From: an uncultured Eubacterium sp.
GTDB taxonomy: Bacteria; Bacillota; Clostridia; Lachnospirales; Lachnospiraceae
Length of the DNA stretch: 64,000 nucleotides
Direction: 5' to 3'
NCBI GenBank assembly: GCA_934316845.1
Contig: CAKRDZ010000014.1
Coordinates: 1-64,000, forward strand
The notes below the pieces were generated by a model. The model was not told the DNA's origin. It ran no database searches and saw only the letters and a program-made list of their open reading frames with translations. Below, piece after piece: positions 53,526 to 61,397 of this stretch. The stretch's first letter is position 1. The number at the start of each line of letters is the position of its first letter. A program made the position numbers and the translations under genes.

Positions 53526-54086
53526 TTAACGTACGATCTTACGGATCTGTGGTACGATCTGTGCTGCGATCACAGCTTTTACCACATCCAACACGATAAA
53601 TGGCAGGAATCCGGCTACAAGAGCAGGGACAAGAGCGATATCGCTTACAACCATCATCCAGATGCTGCCGAACAGATCGACAAAGGCGGCAGAAAGAATG
53701 GCGATAATGGTATAAAGAACGCGGTTGTATCTGCGTGTGCAAAGGAGGGGAACCAGCGCAGCTACGATGAGAAATGCGATGCTGTAACCACCCCATGGTC
53801 CTAACACGTAACCGATCCCGGACGCCCCGCCGATAAGAACGGGAAGTCCCAAAAGTCCGAGCAGAAACCAGATTAAATTGATCAAAAAGGATTCACGTAT
53901 GGAAAATACCAAGGCGACGAGCATTACGATAAAATTCAAAGCGGTAATGTGAGAGCCGTTTGGCAGTGGGATACTGATGTAAGCAGATACGCACAATACC
54001 GCGGCCATCAAGGCAATTATCACAAGAGACTGTGCGGAATGTGTAGATTTAGCAGTTGTCTGAGTGGTTTGTGTTTGTTCGTTCAT
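53526..54086 (-). CDS. bioY: Biotin transporter substrate-specific component
   Basis: 186 residues with six hydrophobic segments and IGYVLGPWGGYSIAFLI, the BioY signature region, preceded by GLPVLIGGASG. It is the S component of an ECF importer; the shared energy genes (ecfAA'T) are not in the window. ATG at 54086 follows GGAGGACATT; the longer frame crosses the BirA operator. It diverges from bioB and shares the operator with it. Confidence 0.94.
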   Translation of the reverse strand: MNEQTQTTQTTAKSTHSAQSLVIIALMAAVLCVSAYISIPLPNGSHITALNFIVMLVALVFSIRESFLINLIWFLLGLLGLPVLIGGASGIGYVLGPWGGYSIAFLIVAALVPLLCTRRYNRVLYTIIAILSAAFVDLFGSIWMMVVSDIALVPALVAGFLPFIVLDVVKAVIAAQIVPQIRKIVR

Positions 54087-54117
54087 AATGTCCTCCAAAA
54101 AGTTATTTTCTTGCTCC

Positions 54118-54146
54118 ATTATAACGAGGATAAAATGAAATGTCAA
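54118..54146 (-). promoter_or_regulatory. Consensus promoter of bioY
   Basis: On the minus strand TTGACA (54146-54141), 17 bases, TATAAT (54123-54118). Its -35 hexamer lies within the left half-site of the BirA operator. Confidence 0.85.
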
Positions 54147-54172
54147 CCGGTTTTTGAGAAAAGGTTGACATT
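54139..54172. promoter_or_regulatory. BirA operator between bioY and bioB
   Basis: AATGTCAACC, 14 bases, GGTTGACATT: a perfect 10-base inverted repeat matching the BirA site of Firmicutes (TGTnAACC-N14-16-GGTTnACA). Each half-site covers the -35 of one of the two divergent promoters, so holo-BirA would shut both off when biotin is plentiful. birA itself is not in the window. Confidence 0.9.
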
Positions 54173-54193
54173 AGCGATGGAGCCTATTATACT
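54165..54193 (+). promoter_or_regulatory. Promoter of the bioB operon
   Basis: TTGACA at 54165-54170, 17 bases, TATACT at 54188-54193; the -35 lies in the right BirA half-site. Confidence 0.85.
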
Positions 54194-54228
54194 GATAATA
54201 AATATCAATGTTTTCAGGAGGAATTGTC

Positions 54229-55194
54229 ATGGACAATAAGATTGAAATGTATAAGGAACTGGTGTTAAAAGGAGAAAAATTGGAAAAAGAACAGGCGATG
54301 GAACTGCTGACTGTGGATCTGGATGAATTATGCCAAGCGGCAGATGAGATTCGGAAAGCCTTTTGTGATAATAAATTTGATATGTGTACGATCATTAATG
54401 GAAAGAGCGGGAGATGTTCGGAAAATTGTAAATATTGTGCGCAGGCAGCCTGTCATAAGACAGAAGTGGAAAATTACCCACTGCTTTCTACGGAAGAAAT
54501 TCTGGAAGATGCGAAAAAGATAGAAAGCCAGGGGGTGCGGCGGTATTCGATCGTAACGTCCGGAAAACGGCTGAATGCAGCAGAAGTAGACCAGATGTGT
54601 GAATGCATCCGAAAACTCCGAGAAGAGACCAGTCTTCATGTATGCGGCTCGTTTGGTCTCCTTGACAAGGAGGCCTTTGGCAAATTAAAAGAGGCCGGAC
54701 TGACAAGAGTACATAACAATTTAGAGACGTCGAGAAGGTATTTCCCGGATGTCTGTACGACGCATACGTTTGATGACAAGATCGCAGCGATCACAGCCGC
54801 CAAAGAGGCCGGACTGGAAGTGTGCAGCGGCGGAATTATGGGAATCGGGGAGACGATGGAAGACCGTATTGATATGGCGCTGGAAGTTCGCAGACTTGGG
54901 GTGCATTCGGTTCCGGTCAATATGCTCAATGCGATCCCGGGAACTCCGTATGAAAATGAACCACGTCTGACAACCGACGAAATGCGTCGGATCGTGGCAG
55001 TTTACCGTTTCCTTCTTCCGGATGCTTTTATCCGGCTTGCCGGCGGAAGAGGTCTGATGGAAGACAAAGGCCGCGGCTGTATGGAATCCGGTGCCAATGC
55101 GGCGATTTCCGGCGATATGCTTACGACATCGGGAATTACGGTAAAGACCGATTTTGAACTTTTAGGAGAATTGGGATATGAGATCGTTGATTGA
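54229..55194 (+). CDS. bioB: Biotin synthase (radical SAM)
   Basis: 321 residues. CSENCKYCAQ (Cys63, 67, 70) binds the radical SAM cluster; RVHNNLETS and the C-terminal RLAGGR with its arginine support the second cluster. It inserts sulfur into dethiobiotin. AGGAGG precedes the ATG. bioA, bioD and bioF are not here; three lipid-type genes follow in the same operon. It overlaps the next gene by 17 bases. BirA control is indicated by the operator upstream. Confidence 0.95.
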   Translation: MDNKIEMYKELVLKGEKLEKEQAMELLTVDLDELCQAADEIRKAFCDNKFDMCTIINGKSGRCSENCKYCAQAACHKTEVENYPLLSTEEILEDAKKIESQGVRRYSIVTSGKRLNAAEVDQMCECIRKLREETSLHVCGSFGLLDKEAFGKLKEAGLTRVHNNLETSRRYFPDVCTTHTFDDKIAAITAAKEAGLEVCSGGIMGIGETMEDRIDMALEVRRLGVHSVPVNMLNAIPGTPYENEPRLTTDEMRRIVAVYRFLLPDAFIRLAGGRGLMEDKGRGCMESGANAAISGDMLTTSGITVKTDFELLGELGYEIVD

Positions 55195-55774
55195 CAGGGG
55201 ACTTGGCTGGTTTCGAAAACTGGCAGGAGAATTTGCTGCTTTTTCGGGGTATGACGGCTATGAGATCGCCCAGGTGGAATTGGCAAAGGGCAGCGGGGAA
55301 AAGGAACCCGTCTGCGAAGAAAAAAGGCGGGACCGCTATGCTACATTAGCATTGTCAAAAAATGGAAAACAAATGACGATGAAACTGATCCGGCCAAAAG
55401 AAACCGTGGAGCAGATTTCGGGATCCAGGATGGAAGGGGCACATTCGGTGAAAGAACGGCCTCGGATGGAAAAGCCTAAGATAGAGGGTGCCGAGAAACA
55501 AAGATGGTCTGCCGCTGACATCCAAAACTTTACGGAGGCAGTCGGGGACACCAATTCCATTCATCAAGGGGAGCAGGCAATCGTACCTGGACTTTTGATG
55601 CTGGAAACGATGCTTTTGGAATTCGACAAAAAAGAACTGTTGTGGAAGAAGATAAAAATGCGTTTTTATAAGCCGGTAGCTGCGTCGCAGACGGTTTGGA
55701 TCGTCCGGCAGGAGAAAGAATTTACCGCCCGGACAAAGGAGGAACAGATATGCTGGAAAATGTCGTTGTCGTAG
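55178..55774 (+). CDS. MaoC/hotdog-like protein in the biotin operon
   Basis: 198 residues. The first 110 show no known domain and include a Lys/Glu-rich linker. From about 110, WSAADIQNFTEAVGDTNSIH reads like the active-site helix of (R)-specific enoyl hydratases, with the Asp124-His129 pair in GDTNSIH, followed by VPGLLML as in the MaoC fold. It may hydrate or bind an enoyl thioester; the match is partial, so this is a moderate inference. AGGAGA precedes the ATG. It overlaps bioB and the thiolase gene (25 bases). Confidence 0.65.
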   Translation: MRSLIDRGLGWFRKLAGEFAAFSGYDGYEIAQVELAKGSGEKEPVCEEKRRDRYATLALSKNGKQMTMKLIRPKETVEQISGSRMEGAHSVKERPRMEKPKIEGAEKQRWSAADIQNFTEAVGDTNSIHQGEQAIVPGLLMLETMLLEFDKKELLWKKIKMRFYKPVAASQTVWIVRQEKEFTARTKEEQICWKMSLS

Positions 55775-56895
55775 GCGGATATCGTACGTATATTGGCAGG
55801 GAAAACGGAATTTATCGGCATATTCCGGCAGAAAAACTTGGTGGACATATTTTACATAAATTGTCAGAAGATTACGGGAAGCCGGATCTTGTACTTGCGG
55901 GAAATGCCGTGGGAGCCGGGGGAAATATCGGAAGACTGATGGCGTTAGAAGCCGGGATACAGGAAGAAGTTCCGGCGTTTACAATCGACAGCCAGTGCTC
56001 CTCCGGTCTGGAAGCCATCGTTATGGCGGCAGCAAAGATCCGGAGCGGTCAGCAGCAGGTGGTCTTTGCCGGCGGAGCGGAAAGTTCGTCGACGGCACCA
56101 AGGCGTATGGTTTCGGAAAATCATCCGGAGTACAATGGAGATGAAATCTATATGGCAGCAAAATTCTCGCTCGGAGAATGGCGGCAGGATGCGATGCTCC
56201 GGGGAGCGGAAAAAGCAGCGATAATGTCAAATATTTCCAGAGAAACTTTGGATGGCTGGGCACTGCGCAGTCAGCAATTGGCAGTCAAAGCGAGAGAGAC
56301 TAAGGTGTTTGAAGACGTTATCCTTCCGCTTGGAGTGGAAAAGGAATGCGATCAGGGGATCCGGCATACAATGTCGAAAGCATTCATTGGGAAGATTCCC
56401 ACACTTTATGAGAATGGGGTGACGACAGCGGCAAATGCCTGTGGTACACAGGATGGCGCGGCTTTTGTCGTATTGTGTGCGGAAAGTTATGCGAAAAAGA
56501 AGGGCTGGAAACCATGGCTTCGTTTTGTGGATATGGTGGAAGTGGCAGGAAATCCGGAAATGCCGCCATTGCTTGTAAACAAAGCATTGGACAAACTGTT
56601 TGAAAAGACCGGAATACAGCCGGAAGAGATCGCCGCCTACGAATGCAATGAGGCATTTGCTGTGATCGATGAATTGTTTGCCAGAAAATATCCATCGTGT
56701 GTATCGGCTTACAATGCCTGTGGAGGGGCATTGGCATATGGCCATCCTTATGGGGCGACCGGCGGGATCCTTACACTGCATCTGGCAAAGCGTCTGCAGC
56801 AGTGCGCGGAAGATAACGTGTATGGGGTGAGTGCGATTGCGGCGGCCGGTGGACAGGGGACTGCCATTTTATGGAAGAAAGTGTGTGAAGAATGA
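55750..56895 (+). CDS. Thiolase-family acyltransferase (YhfS-like), atypical active site
   Basis: 381 residues. The thiolase fold is clear: nucleophile Cys83 in DSQCSSGLEA, NEAFA, and His332 in YGHPYGATGG. The second active-site cysteine, normally CxGGGxG, is absent: the block reads AAAGGQG with Ala364 in its place. This suggests altered Claisen chemistry. In B. subtilis the BirA-controlled bioY-type operon yhfUTS also carries a thiolase and an acyl ligase, which supports a shared role in biotin precursor or acyl metabolism. AAAGGAGG precedes the ATG at 55750. Confidence 0.82.
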   Translation: MLENVVVVGGYRTYIGRENGIYRHIPAEKLGGHILHKLSEDYGKPDLVLAGNAVGAGGNIGRLMALEAGIQEEVPAFTIDSQCSSGLEAIVMAAAKIRSGQQQVVFAGGAESSSTAPRRMVSENHPEYNGDEIYMAAKFSLGEWRQDAMLRGAEKAAIMSNISRETLDGWALRSQQLAVKARETKVFEDVILPLGVEKECDQGIRHTMSKAFIGKIPTLYENGVTTAANACGTQDGAAFVVLCAESYAKKKGWKPWLRFVDMVEVAGNPEMPPLLVNKALDKLFEKTGIQPEEIAAYECNEAFAVIDELFARKYPSCVSAYNACGGALAYGHPYGATGGILTLHLAKRLQQCAEDNVYGVSAIAAAGGQGTAILWKKVCEE

Positions 56896-58133
56896 GAAAT
56901 TTTTATGACATGATATGCGGGCAGGAGGCAGACCGGCTCGCTTTGGTAGAAGAAGGAAAAGAATATACCTATGGAGAACTGGTAAAGTTTTCGCAGGAGA
57001 AAGGAAACCAGCTGAGGCAGGAAAATCCGGAAAAAAAAGTGATTTTCTTTCGGGAAAAACAGATATTGGATCAACTCATTTCTTTTTTGGGCTGTCAGGC
57101 GGCAGGAAAGATCCCACTTCTTGTGCCGGAGGATGCGAGAGACCTGCCAGAGATTGGAGAAGTGCCGGAAAATGCCTGTATGGCAGTGATGACTTCAGGA
57201 AGTACCGGAGTGCCGAAAGTACTTTATCGGCGGTATGAGAGCTGGGCGGATTTTTTCCCGGTTCAAAATGAAATCTTTGGAGTGACACCGGAAAGCCGGA
57301 TGTTTGCCCAGGGGAGTCTTGCGTTCACCGGCAATCTGAATCTTTATATGGCACAGTTTTCCACCGGTGCGGCGATGGTCGCAGCTAATGTATTTGATCC
57401 CCGTAGATGGGCGGAATGGATCGAAGCATATAAGACGGATGTCATATATCTGATCCCTCGTAAACTCCTGTTTCTTCCACAGTGTATCAAGAAGCCGGTT
57501 ACGACAGTTCGGCATATTCTTGCCGGATCCCAGAGTATGGGAAGTGAAGAAGCAGAAAAACTGCACCGTTGTTTTCCAAATGCCGGTATCGTTCTTTATT
57601 ATGGAGCCAGTGAACTCAATTACATCACGTATCTCCGGCAGGATCAGATGACCCAGGAGAAAAACTGCGTGGGAAAACCGTTCCCGGGTGTGCAGGTGTC
57701 AGTAAAAGACGGTGAAATCTTTGTTACGACGCCTTATCATGTGGAGGGAGCCTTGTGTCCGTTCAGCCTGAAAGATCTTGGCCATATGGATGCGGCAGGA
57801 AATCTGTATTTTGACGGAAGAAAAGACGATATCGTCAGCATACGGGGACGGAAAGTGTCGCTTCTTAAGATAGAAAGAGCCTTGGAAGACATTCCGTTTA
57901 TCGAGGAGGCAATTGCCGCGGTCGTAGAAAAGGATGGAGAAAAGCGGGCAGCGGCATGGGTGACAGTATGTGACAGAGAGGCTTTGTGTTTGCCGGAAAG
58001 AGAGAAAAAAATCTATGCATATTTGAAACAAACACTTGCAAATTACGAACTGCCGTATTGCTGCCAGATTGTGGAAAAACTTCCGCATACAGAAAGTGGA
58101 AAAAAAGACCGAAAAGTACTTGACAAAGTGTGA
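56892..58133 (+). CDS. AMP-forming acyl-CoA/acid ligase (YhfT-like)
   Basis: 413 residues, short for an ANL enzyme. Motifs MTSGSTGVPKVL (P-loop), YYGASELNYIT, LYFDGRKDDIVSIRGRKVS and PHTESGKKDRK (catalytic Lys) are all present. It activates a carboxylic acid; the acid is unknown but a pimelate- or fatty-acid-type substrate is plausible given the bioB operon. It overlaps the thiolase by four bases. The tmRNA promoter begins within its last codons. Confidence 0.85.
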   Translation: MRNFYDMICGQEADRLALVEEGKEYTYGELVKFSQEKGNQLRQENPEKKVIFFREKQILDQLISFLGCQAAGKIPLLVPEDARDLPEIGEVPENACMAVMTSGSTGVPKVLYRRYESWADFFPVQNEIFGVTPESRMFAQGSLAFTGNLNLYMAQFSTGAAMVAANVFDPRRWAEWIEAYKTDVIYLIPRKLLFLPQCIKKPVTTVRHILAGSQSMGSEEAEKLHRCFPNAGIVLYYGASELNYITYLRQDQMTQEKNCVGKPFPGVQVSVKDGEIFVTTPYHVEGALCPFSLKDLGHMDAAGNLYFDGRKDDIVSIRGRKVSLLKIERALEDIPFIEEAIAAVVEKDGEKRAAAWVTVCDREALCLPEREKKIYAYLKQTLANYELPYCCQIVEKLPHTESGKKDRKVLDKV

Positions 58134-58148
58134 TAGTTCTGCTATGAT
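58120..58148 (+). promoter_or_regulatory. Promoter of ssrA
   Basis: TTGACA at 58120-58125, 17 bases, TATGAT at 58143-58148. It begins inside the 3' end of the acyl ligase gene. Confidence 0.8.
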
Positions 58149-58158
58149 TGCTATCACA
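58129..58158. promoter_or_regulatory. Inverted repeat around the ssrA -10 element
   Basis: TGTGATAG (58129-58136) and CTATCACA (58151-58158) are perfect 8-base arms with a 14-base gap that holds the -10. It could be a regulator site or a weak transcript end for the ligase operon. Confidence 0.45.
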
Positions 58159-58162
58159 GTAC

Positions 58163-58502
58163 GGGCTTGTACTGGTTTCGACAGGCCGGCTGAAGATGGA
58201 GAAGCTATCCGTGGACCGTGACCACGTTAAAACATGGATTAAAATTAAACGCTGAAGATAATTTAGCATACGCTGCCTAATGGCAGCTGTCTGACTTAAG
58301 GCACCTACACTTTAAGACCCAGGCATCAACGATGTAGGAAACGACATGCATTAAGCTTTGCGTGCATGGGCGTATCATGAAGCTACTAAAACCTGAAGGG
58401 TGTTCATTCTCGTCAGGCGGAGGGAATGTAAAAAAATGAACTATGATAGTAGAAGTACATGGGATTCCGGTTTGGACGCGGGTTCGATTCCCGCCAGGTC
58501 CA
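58163..58502 (+). ncRNA. ssrA: Transfer-messenger RNA
   Basis: About 340 bases. The 5' part has GGGCTTGTACTGGTTTCGAC and the 3' part has the T-arm CGGGTTCGATTCCCG followed by CAGGTCC, which pairs with GGGCTTG to form the acceptor stem. The tag frame at 58251-58280 encodes AEDNLAYAA and a TAA stop, so the tag with the charged alanine is A-AEDNLAYAA. No CCA is encoded at the 3' end. It releases stalled ribosomes and marks proteins for degradation. Confidence 0.95.
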
Positions 58503-58510
58503 TGTTTTGT

Positions 58511-58600
58511 CATGAGGAGGGACCCGCCGCAGGTGGGAGGAGTCCTGATGACCAATTGTGGTAAGGAGGGCTCCATCGAAGATGGGAGGATTCCTTATCA
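58511..58600 (+). repeat. Two tandem imperfect repeats behind tmRNA, each with a hairpin
   Basis: Two units about 49 bases apart share GGAGGG, a hairpin (CCCGCC-GCA-GGTGGG at 58523-58537; CCATC-GAA-GATGG at 58573-58585) and a purine-rich tail AGGAnTCC. The hairpin stems differ in sequence but keep pairing. The region lies between the mature tmRNA and its terminator. Confidence 0.55.
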
Positions 58601-58605
58601 TGCAG

Positions 58606-58655
58606 GCAGACGCCCACGAACGAAGTTTGTATATTATGGCGTCTGCTATTTTTGT
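58606..58655 (+). terminator. Likely terminator of the ssrA transcript
   Basis: GCAGACGCC (58606-58614) pairs with GGCGTCTGC (58638-58646) around a 23-base loop, followed by TATTTTTG. Confidence 0.75.
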
Positions 58656-58678
58656 ATAAGGAGGAAGGAGGCCATAGG

Positions 58679-59206
58679 ATGGATTATGCAGTAACATTGA
58701 AATTTGATAAAGAGACCGAAAAAACAATTCAGAATCTTATTGATGAGGTAGCAGAGAAAACAGGCTGTGGTTACATGAAACGGATAAATATCCCACCGCA
58801 TGTTACAGTTTGTGCTCTTGTAAGTGATAAGGAAGAAGCATTACTTGTAGAAATGGAAAATATTGTAAAATTGATAAACAAAGATGTGATTTGGTTTGCC
58901 AATATTGGCGTGTTTAATCCGCTTGTAATTTATCTTGGACCAGTATTGAATGAGTATTTACAGAATACCTGCAGCTTAGTGAATGAACGGTTACTAAAGT
59001 ATGCGGATGTTGGTAATAGAGGGCAGTATCTGCCAAACCAGTGGGTTCCCCATGCAGCAATTGCAGTAAAACTGACTCCGCCTGCCTTACAGGAGGCGTT
59101 TGCTATTGTACAGGAAAAGTTTACTGCATTTGAAGCAACCGTTGAAAAAATTGTCTTAGCAAGAGTGAATCCATATGAAGAACTTTATTCATGGAAATTA
59201 AAATAA
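58679..59206 (+). CDS. 2H phosphoesterase (LigT / 2'-5' RNA ligase-like)
   Basis: 175 residues. Two HxTx-type motifs mark the fold: PPHVTVCAL (about 37-45) and WVPHAAIAV (about 120-128), the second with Ala in place of Thr. Members hydrolyse cyclic phosphates on RNA or nucleotides. ATG at 58679 follows GGAGGAAGGAGG. It is the first gene of the AT-rich group behind ssrA. Confidence 0.82.
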   Translation: MDYAVTLKFDKETEKTIQNLIDEVAEKTGCGYMKRINIPPHVTVCALVSDKEEALLVEMENIVKLINKDVIWFANIGVFNPLVIYLGPVLNEYLQNTCSLVNERLLKYADVGNRGQYLPNQWVPHAAIAVKLTPPALQEAFAIVQEKFTAFEATVEKIVLARVNPYEELYSWKLK

Positions 59207-59234
59207 AAAGTATTTGTTATGAGGGGGATATACT

Positions 59235-59333
59235 ATGTTTTTCAAAAAAGATAAGTCACGAGTTGTCGATAAGAATCCGAATGAATTACCAGGGGTAAGG
59301 AAAAAATCATTTCACAGGGGGTATTTAGTTTGA
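59235..59333 (+). CDS. Small unknown protein, 32 residues
   Basis: A short frame beginning MFFKKDKSRVVDKNPNELPG after GAGGGGG, a good ribosome binding site. Its stop overlaps the TTG start of the next gene (TTGA), so it may serve as a translational leader. No homology recognised; it may be a gene remnant. Confidence 0.4.
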   Translation: MFFKKDKSRVVDKNPNELPGVRKKSFHRGYLV

Positions 59334-59839
59334 AAATAGATATTATCGGTTCGGTTGCAAGTGGAAAAACAACGCTTGCAAAAAGAATTTCAAGGAAATA
59401 TGGTATTCCGTATTATGAAAAAGACAATATTATTTGGAAGAGAACTTTGAATGGAGACGTTAAAAGAAATCCGGAGGAACGAGATAAATATTTTTATGAT
59501 ATTATATGTGAAAATAATTGGATTGTAGAAGGAGCACCGAGAAAAATTTTGAAAGAGAGCTTTGGATGCTGTGATTATATTATTGTATTAGATGAATACA
59601 CAATTATAAGAATGATAAGAGTATTTAAACGATGGATTAACCAAAGAAGTGGAAGAGAGTCTTATAATTCAAAACCAACATGGAATTTTTTGTGGTGTAA
59701 TATTAAATGGGTTTTGGACTTTAACCAAATGAAAAGAGGATTATTGCAGGAATTGAGCATTTTTGCTGAGAAGGTAAAAATATTTAAACATTCAAAAGAA
59801 GCTTATGAATTTGTTATCAAAAGTTTTCCTCAGATTTAG
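59330..59839 (+). CDS. P-loop kinase-like protein (FlaR/adenylate-kinase-like)
   Basis: 169 residues. MKIDIIGSVASGKTTLAKRIS gives a P-loop, followed by YYEKDNIIWKR and WIVEGAPR as in topology-modulation/FlaR-type small kinases. It probably phosphorylates a nucleotide or small molecule. The TTG start follows AGGGGG and overlaps a 32-codon frame. Base composition is more AT-rich than the genes left of ssrA. Confidence 0.78.
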   Translation: MKIDIIGSVASGKTTLAKRISRKYGIPYYEKDNIIWKRTLNGDVKRNPEERDKYFYDIICENNWIVEGAPRKILKESFGCCDYIIVLDEYTIIRMIRVFKRWINQRSGRESYNSKPTWNFLWCNIKWVLDFNQMKRGLLQELSIFAEKVKIFKHSKEAYEFVIKSFPQI

Positions 59840-59858
59840 TTTAATAGAGGTAGTGATC

Positions 59859-60284
59859 ATGATAAGAAAATTACAAAAAACAGATGTAATTAAAGTAGCA
59901 GATATTTGGCTGGATTCTAATATAAAAGCACATGATTTTATCCCTGCACAATATTGGAAAAGTAATTTTGAATTAGTAAAAGAACTGCTATTACAGGCAA
60001 CTGTCTATGTTTATGAGGATAATCAAAAAATACAAGGCTTTATAGGAATGAATGAGGAATATATTGAGGGCATTTTTGTTTCGGATGAAATGCAATCGCA
60101 GGGGATAGGTAAAATTCTGCTGAATTATGCAAAGGGTAAAAGAAACAAATTATTTTTGAACGTATACCAAAAAAACACACGTGCAATATCCTTTTATCAA
60201 AGAGAAGGATTTGAGGTTCAGTATAGTGGTTTGGATGAAGTTACTGGGGAAAAAGATTATGTAATGACATGGCAGCAGAAATAG
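59859..60284 (+). CDS. GNAT-family N-acetyltransferase
   Basis: 141 residues. IEGIFVSDEMQSQGIGKILLNYAK is the acetyl-CoA binding motif A and NTRAISFYQREGFEVQYS motif B, as in YjaB/PhnO-like acetyltransferases. The substrate is unknown. ATG at 59859 follows AGAGGTAG; the longer open frame overlaps the previous gene. Confidence 0.87.
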   Translation: MIRKLQKTDVIKVADIWLDSNIKAHDFIPAQYWKSNFELVKELLLQATVYVYEDNQKIQGFIGMNEEYIEGIFVSDEMQSQGIGKILLNYAKGKRNKLFLNVYQKNTRAISFYQREGFEVQYSGLDEVTGEKDYVMTWQQK

Positions 60285-60361
60285 AAATTTCAGGTTTTTT
60301 ATCCGTGATGTGTTTTTATTTCAAAATAAGAGAATAGCTGATTGTGCCGGAGGTGAATTTT

Positions 60362-60739
60362 ATGTGGTTTTGGTGGTTTATGTTAATATGCGATATGATA
60401 ATTCCTATTTTTATGGTTATTGCAGGAAGAATGATGTGGAAACATTGCCCAAAACATATAAATGGTATGGTGGGTTACAGAACAATTCGATCAATGAAAA
60501 ATATGGATACATGGAAATTTGCTCATGACTATTGTGGAAAACGTTGGTGGAAAATAGGATGGATAATGATTATACCATCTGCTTTGATGCATTTTCCGTT
60601 ATATCACGGTGATGAGAATACGATTGGGATTGTAGGGGGAATTCTTGTAACAATTCAATGTGTTATTTTGACTGTATCAATTTATACGACAGAGAAAGCT
60701 TTGAAAAAACATTTTAATGATGATGGAACACCTAGATAA
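60362..60739 (+). CDS. SdpI/YfhL-family membrane protein
   Basis: 125 residues with three to four hydrophobic segments. The MNGMVGYRTIRSMKNMDTWKFAHDYCGK-type centre (seen as NGMVGYRTIRSMKN and WKFAHDYCGK) is the SdpI signature; SdpI of B. subtilis protects against the SdpC toxin and senses it. No sdpABC-like toxin genes are near, so immunity is not established. GGAGG precedes the ATG. Confidence 0.8.
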   Translation: MWFWWFMLICDMIIPIFMVIAGRMMWKHCPKHINGMVGYRTIRSMKNMDTWKFAHDYCGKRWWKIGWIMIIPSALMHFPLYHGDENTIGIVGGILVTIQCVILTVSIYTTEKALKKHFNDDGTPR

Positions 60740-60814
60740 CTTCCAATTTGACGGAGGTAGCATTATTTGTGGAAGGACAAATGATTTATAAAGAAAAATA
60801 AATCGGAGGTTTAT

Positions 60815-61288
60815 ATGAATTATTTGATAAGAGAATTAAAACAAGATGAAAATAAGGTATTAGATACTTTTTTGTACGAGGCGATTTTTATTCCCGAAGG
60901 AGTTTCTGCACCGTCCAAAGATATTATTAATCAACCAGATTTGCAGGTGTATGTAAAAGACTTTGGTAAGAATAAGGGAGACTTATGTTTGGTTGCTCAA
61001 GTTAGGGATAAGATTGTTGGTGCTGTATGGGTTCGGATTATGAATGATTACGGGCATATAGATAATGAAACACCGTCTTTTGCAATTTCACTGCTTAAAG
61101 AGTATAGAAACTATGGTATCGGAACAGAATTAATGAAACAGATGCTAACAAAATTAAAACTAGAAGGATATAAACAAGCATCATTAGCTGTTCAAAAGAT
61201 GAATTATGCTGTCCGGATGTATCGGAAGATAGGATTTGAAATTGTTGATGAAAATGATGAAGAATATATTATGATGTGTAAATTATAG
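60815..61288 (+). CDS. GNAT-family N-acetyltransferase
   Basis: 157 residues. ISLLKEYRNYGIGTELMKQMLTKL is the acetyl-CoA site and YAVRMYRKIGFEIVDENDEEYIMM the C-terminal part. The second acetyltransferase in this group; the two are not close in sequence. GGAGG precedes the ATG. Confidence 0.87.
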   Translation: MNYLIRELKQDENKVLDTFLYEAIFIPEGVSAPSKDIINQPDLQVYVKDFGKNKGDLCLVAQVRDKIVGAVWVRIMNDYGHIDNETPSFAISLLKEYRNYGIGTELMKQMLTKLKLEGYKQASLAVQKMNYAVRMYRKIGFEIVDENDEEYIMMCKL

Positions 61289-61397
61289 GCATTTGCTCAA
61301 ATTCCGGTTGGATAAAAGTGCCATTATACAGTATCGTTACTTGTATGGTACAATTCGGATATGAATTTGAAAAATGAAAGTTGTGGAGGAACAGACT

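Noticed and set aside
56892..58133. The acyl ligase as a BioW-type pimeloyl-CoA synthetase
   Set aside because: The sequence has clear ANL-family motifs (TSGSTGVPK, YGASE, SGKKDRK), which BioW lacks.
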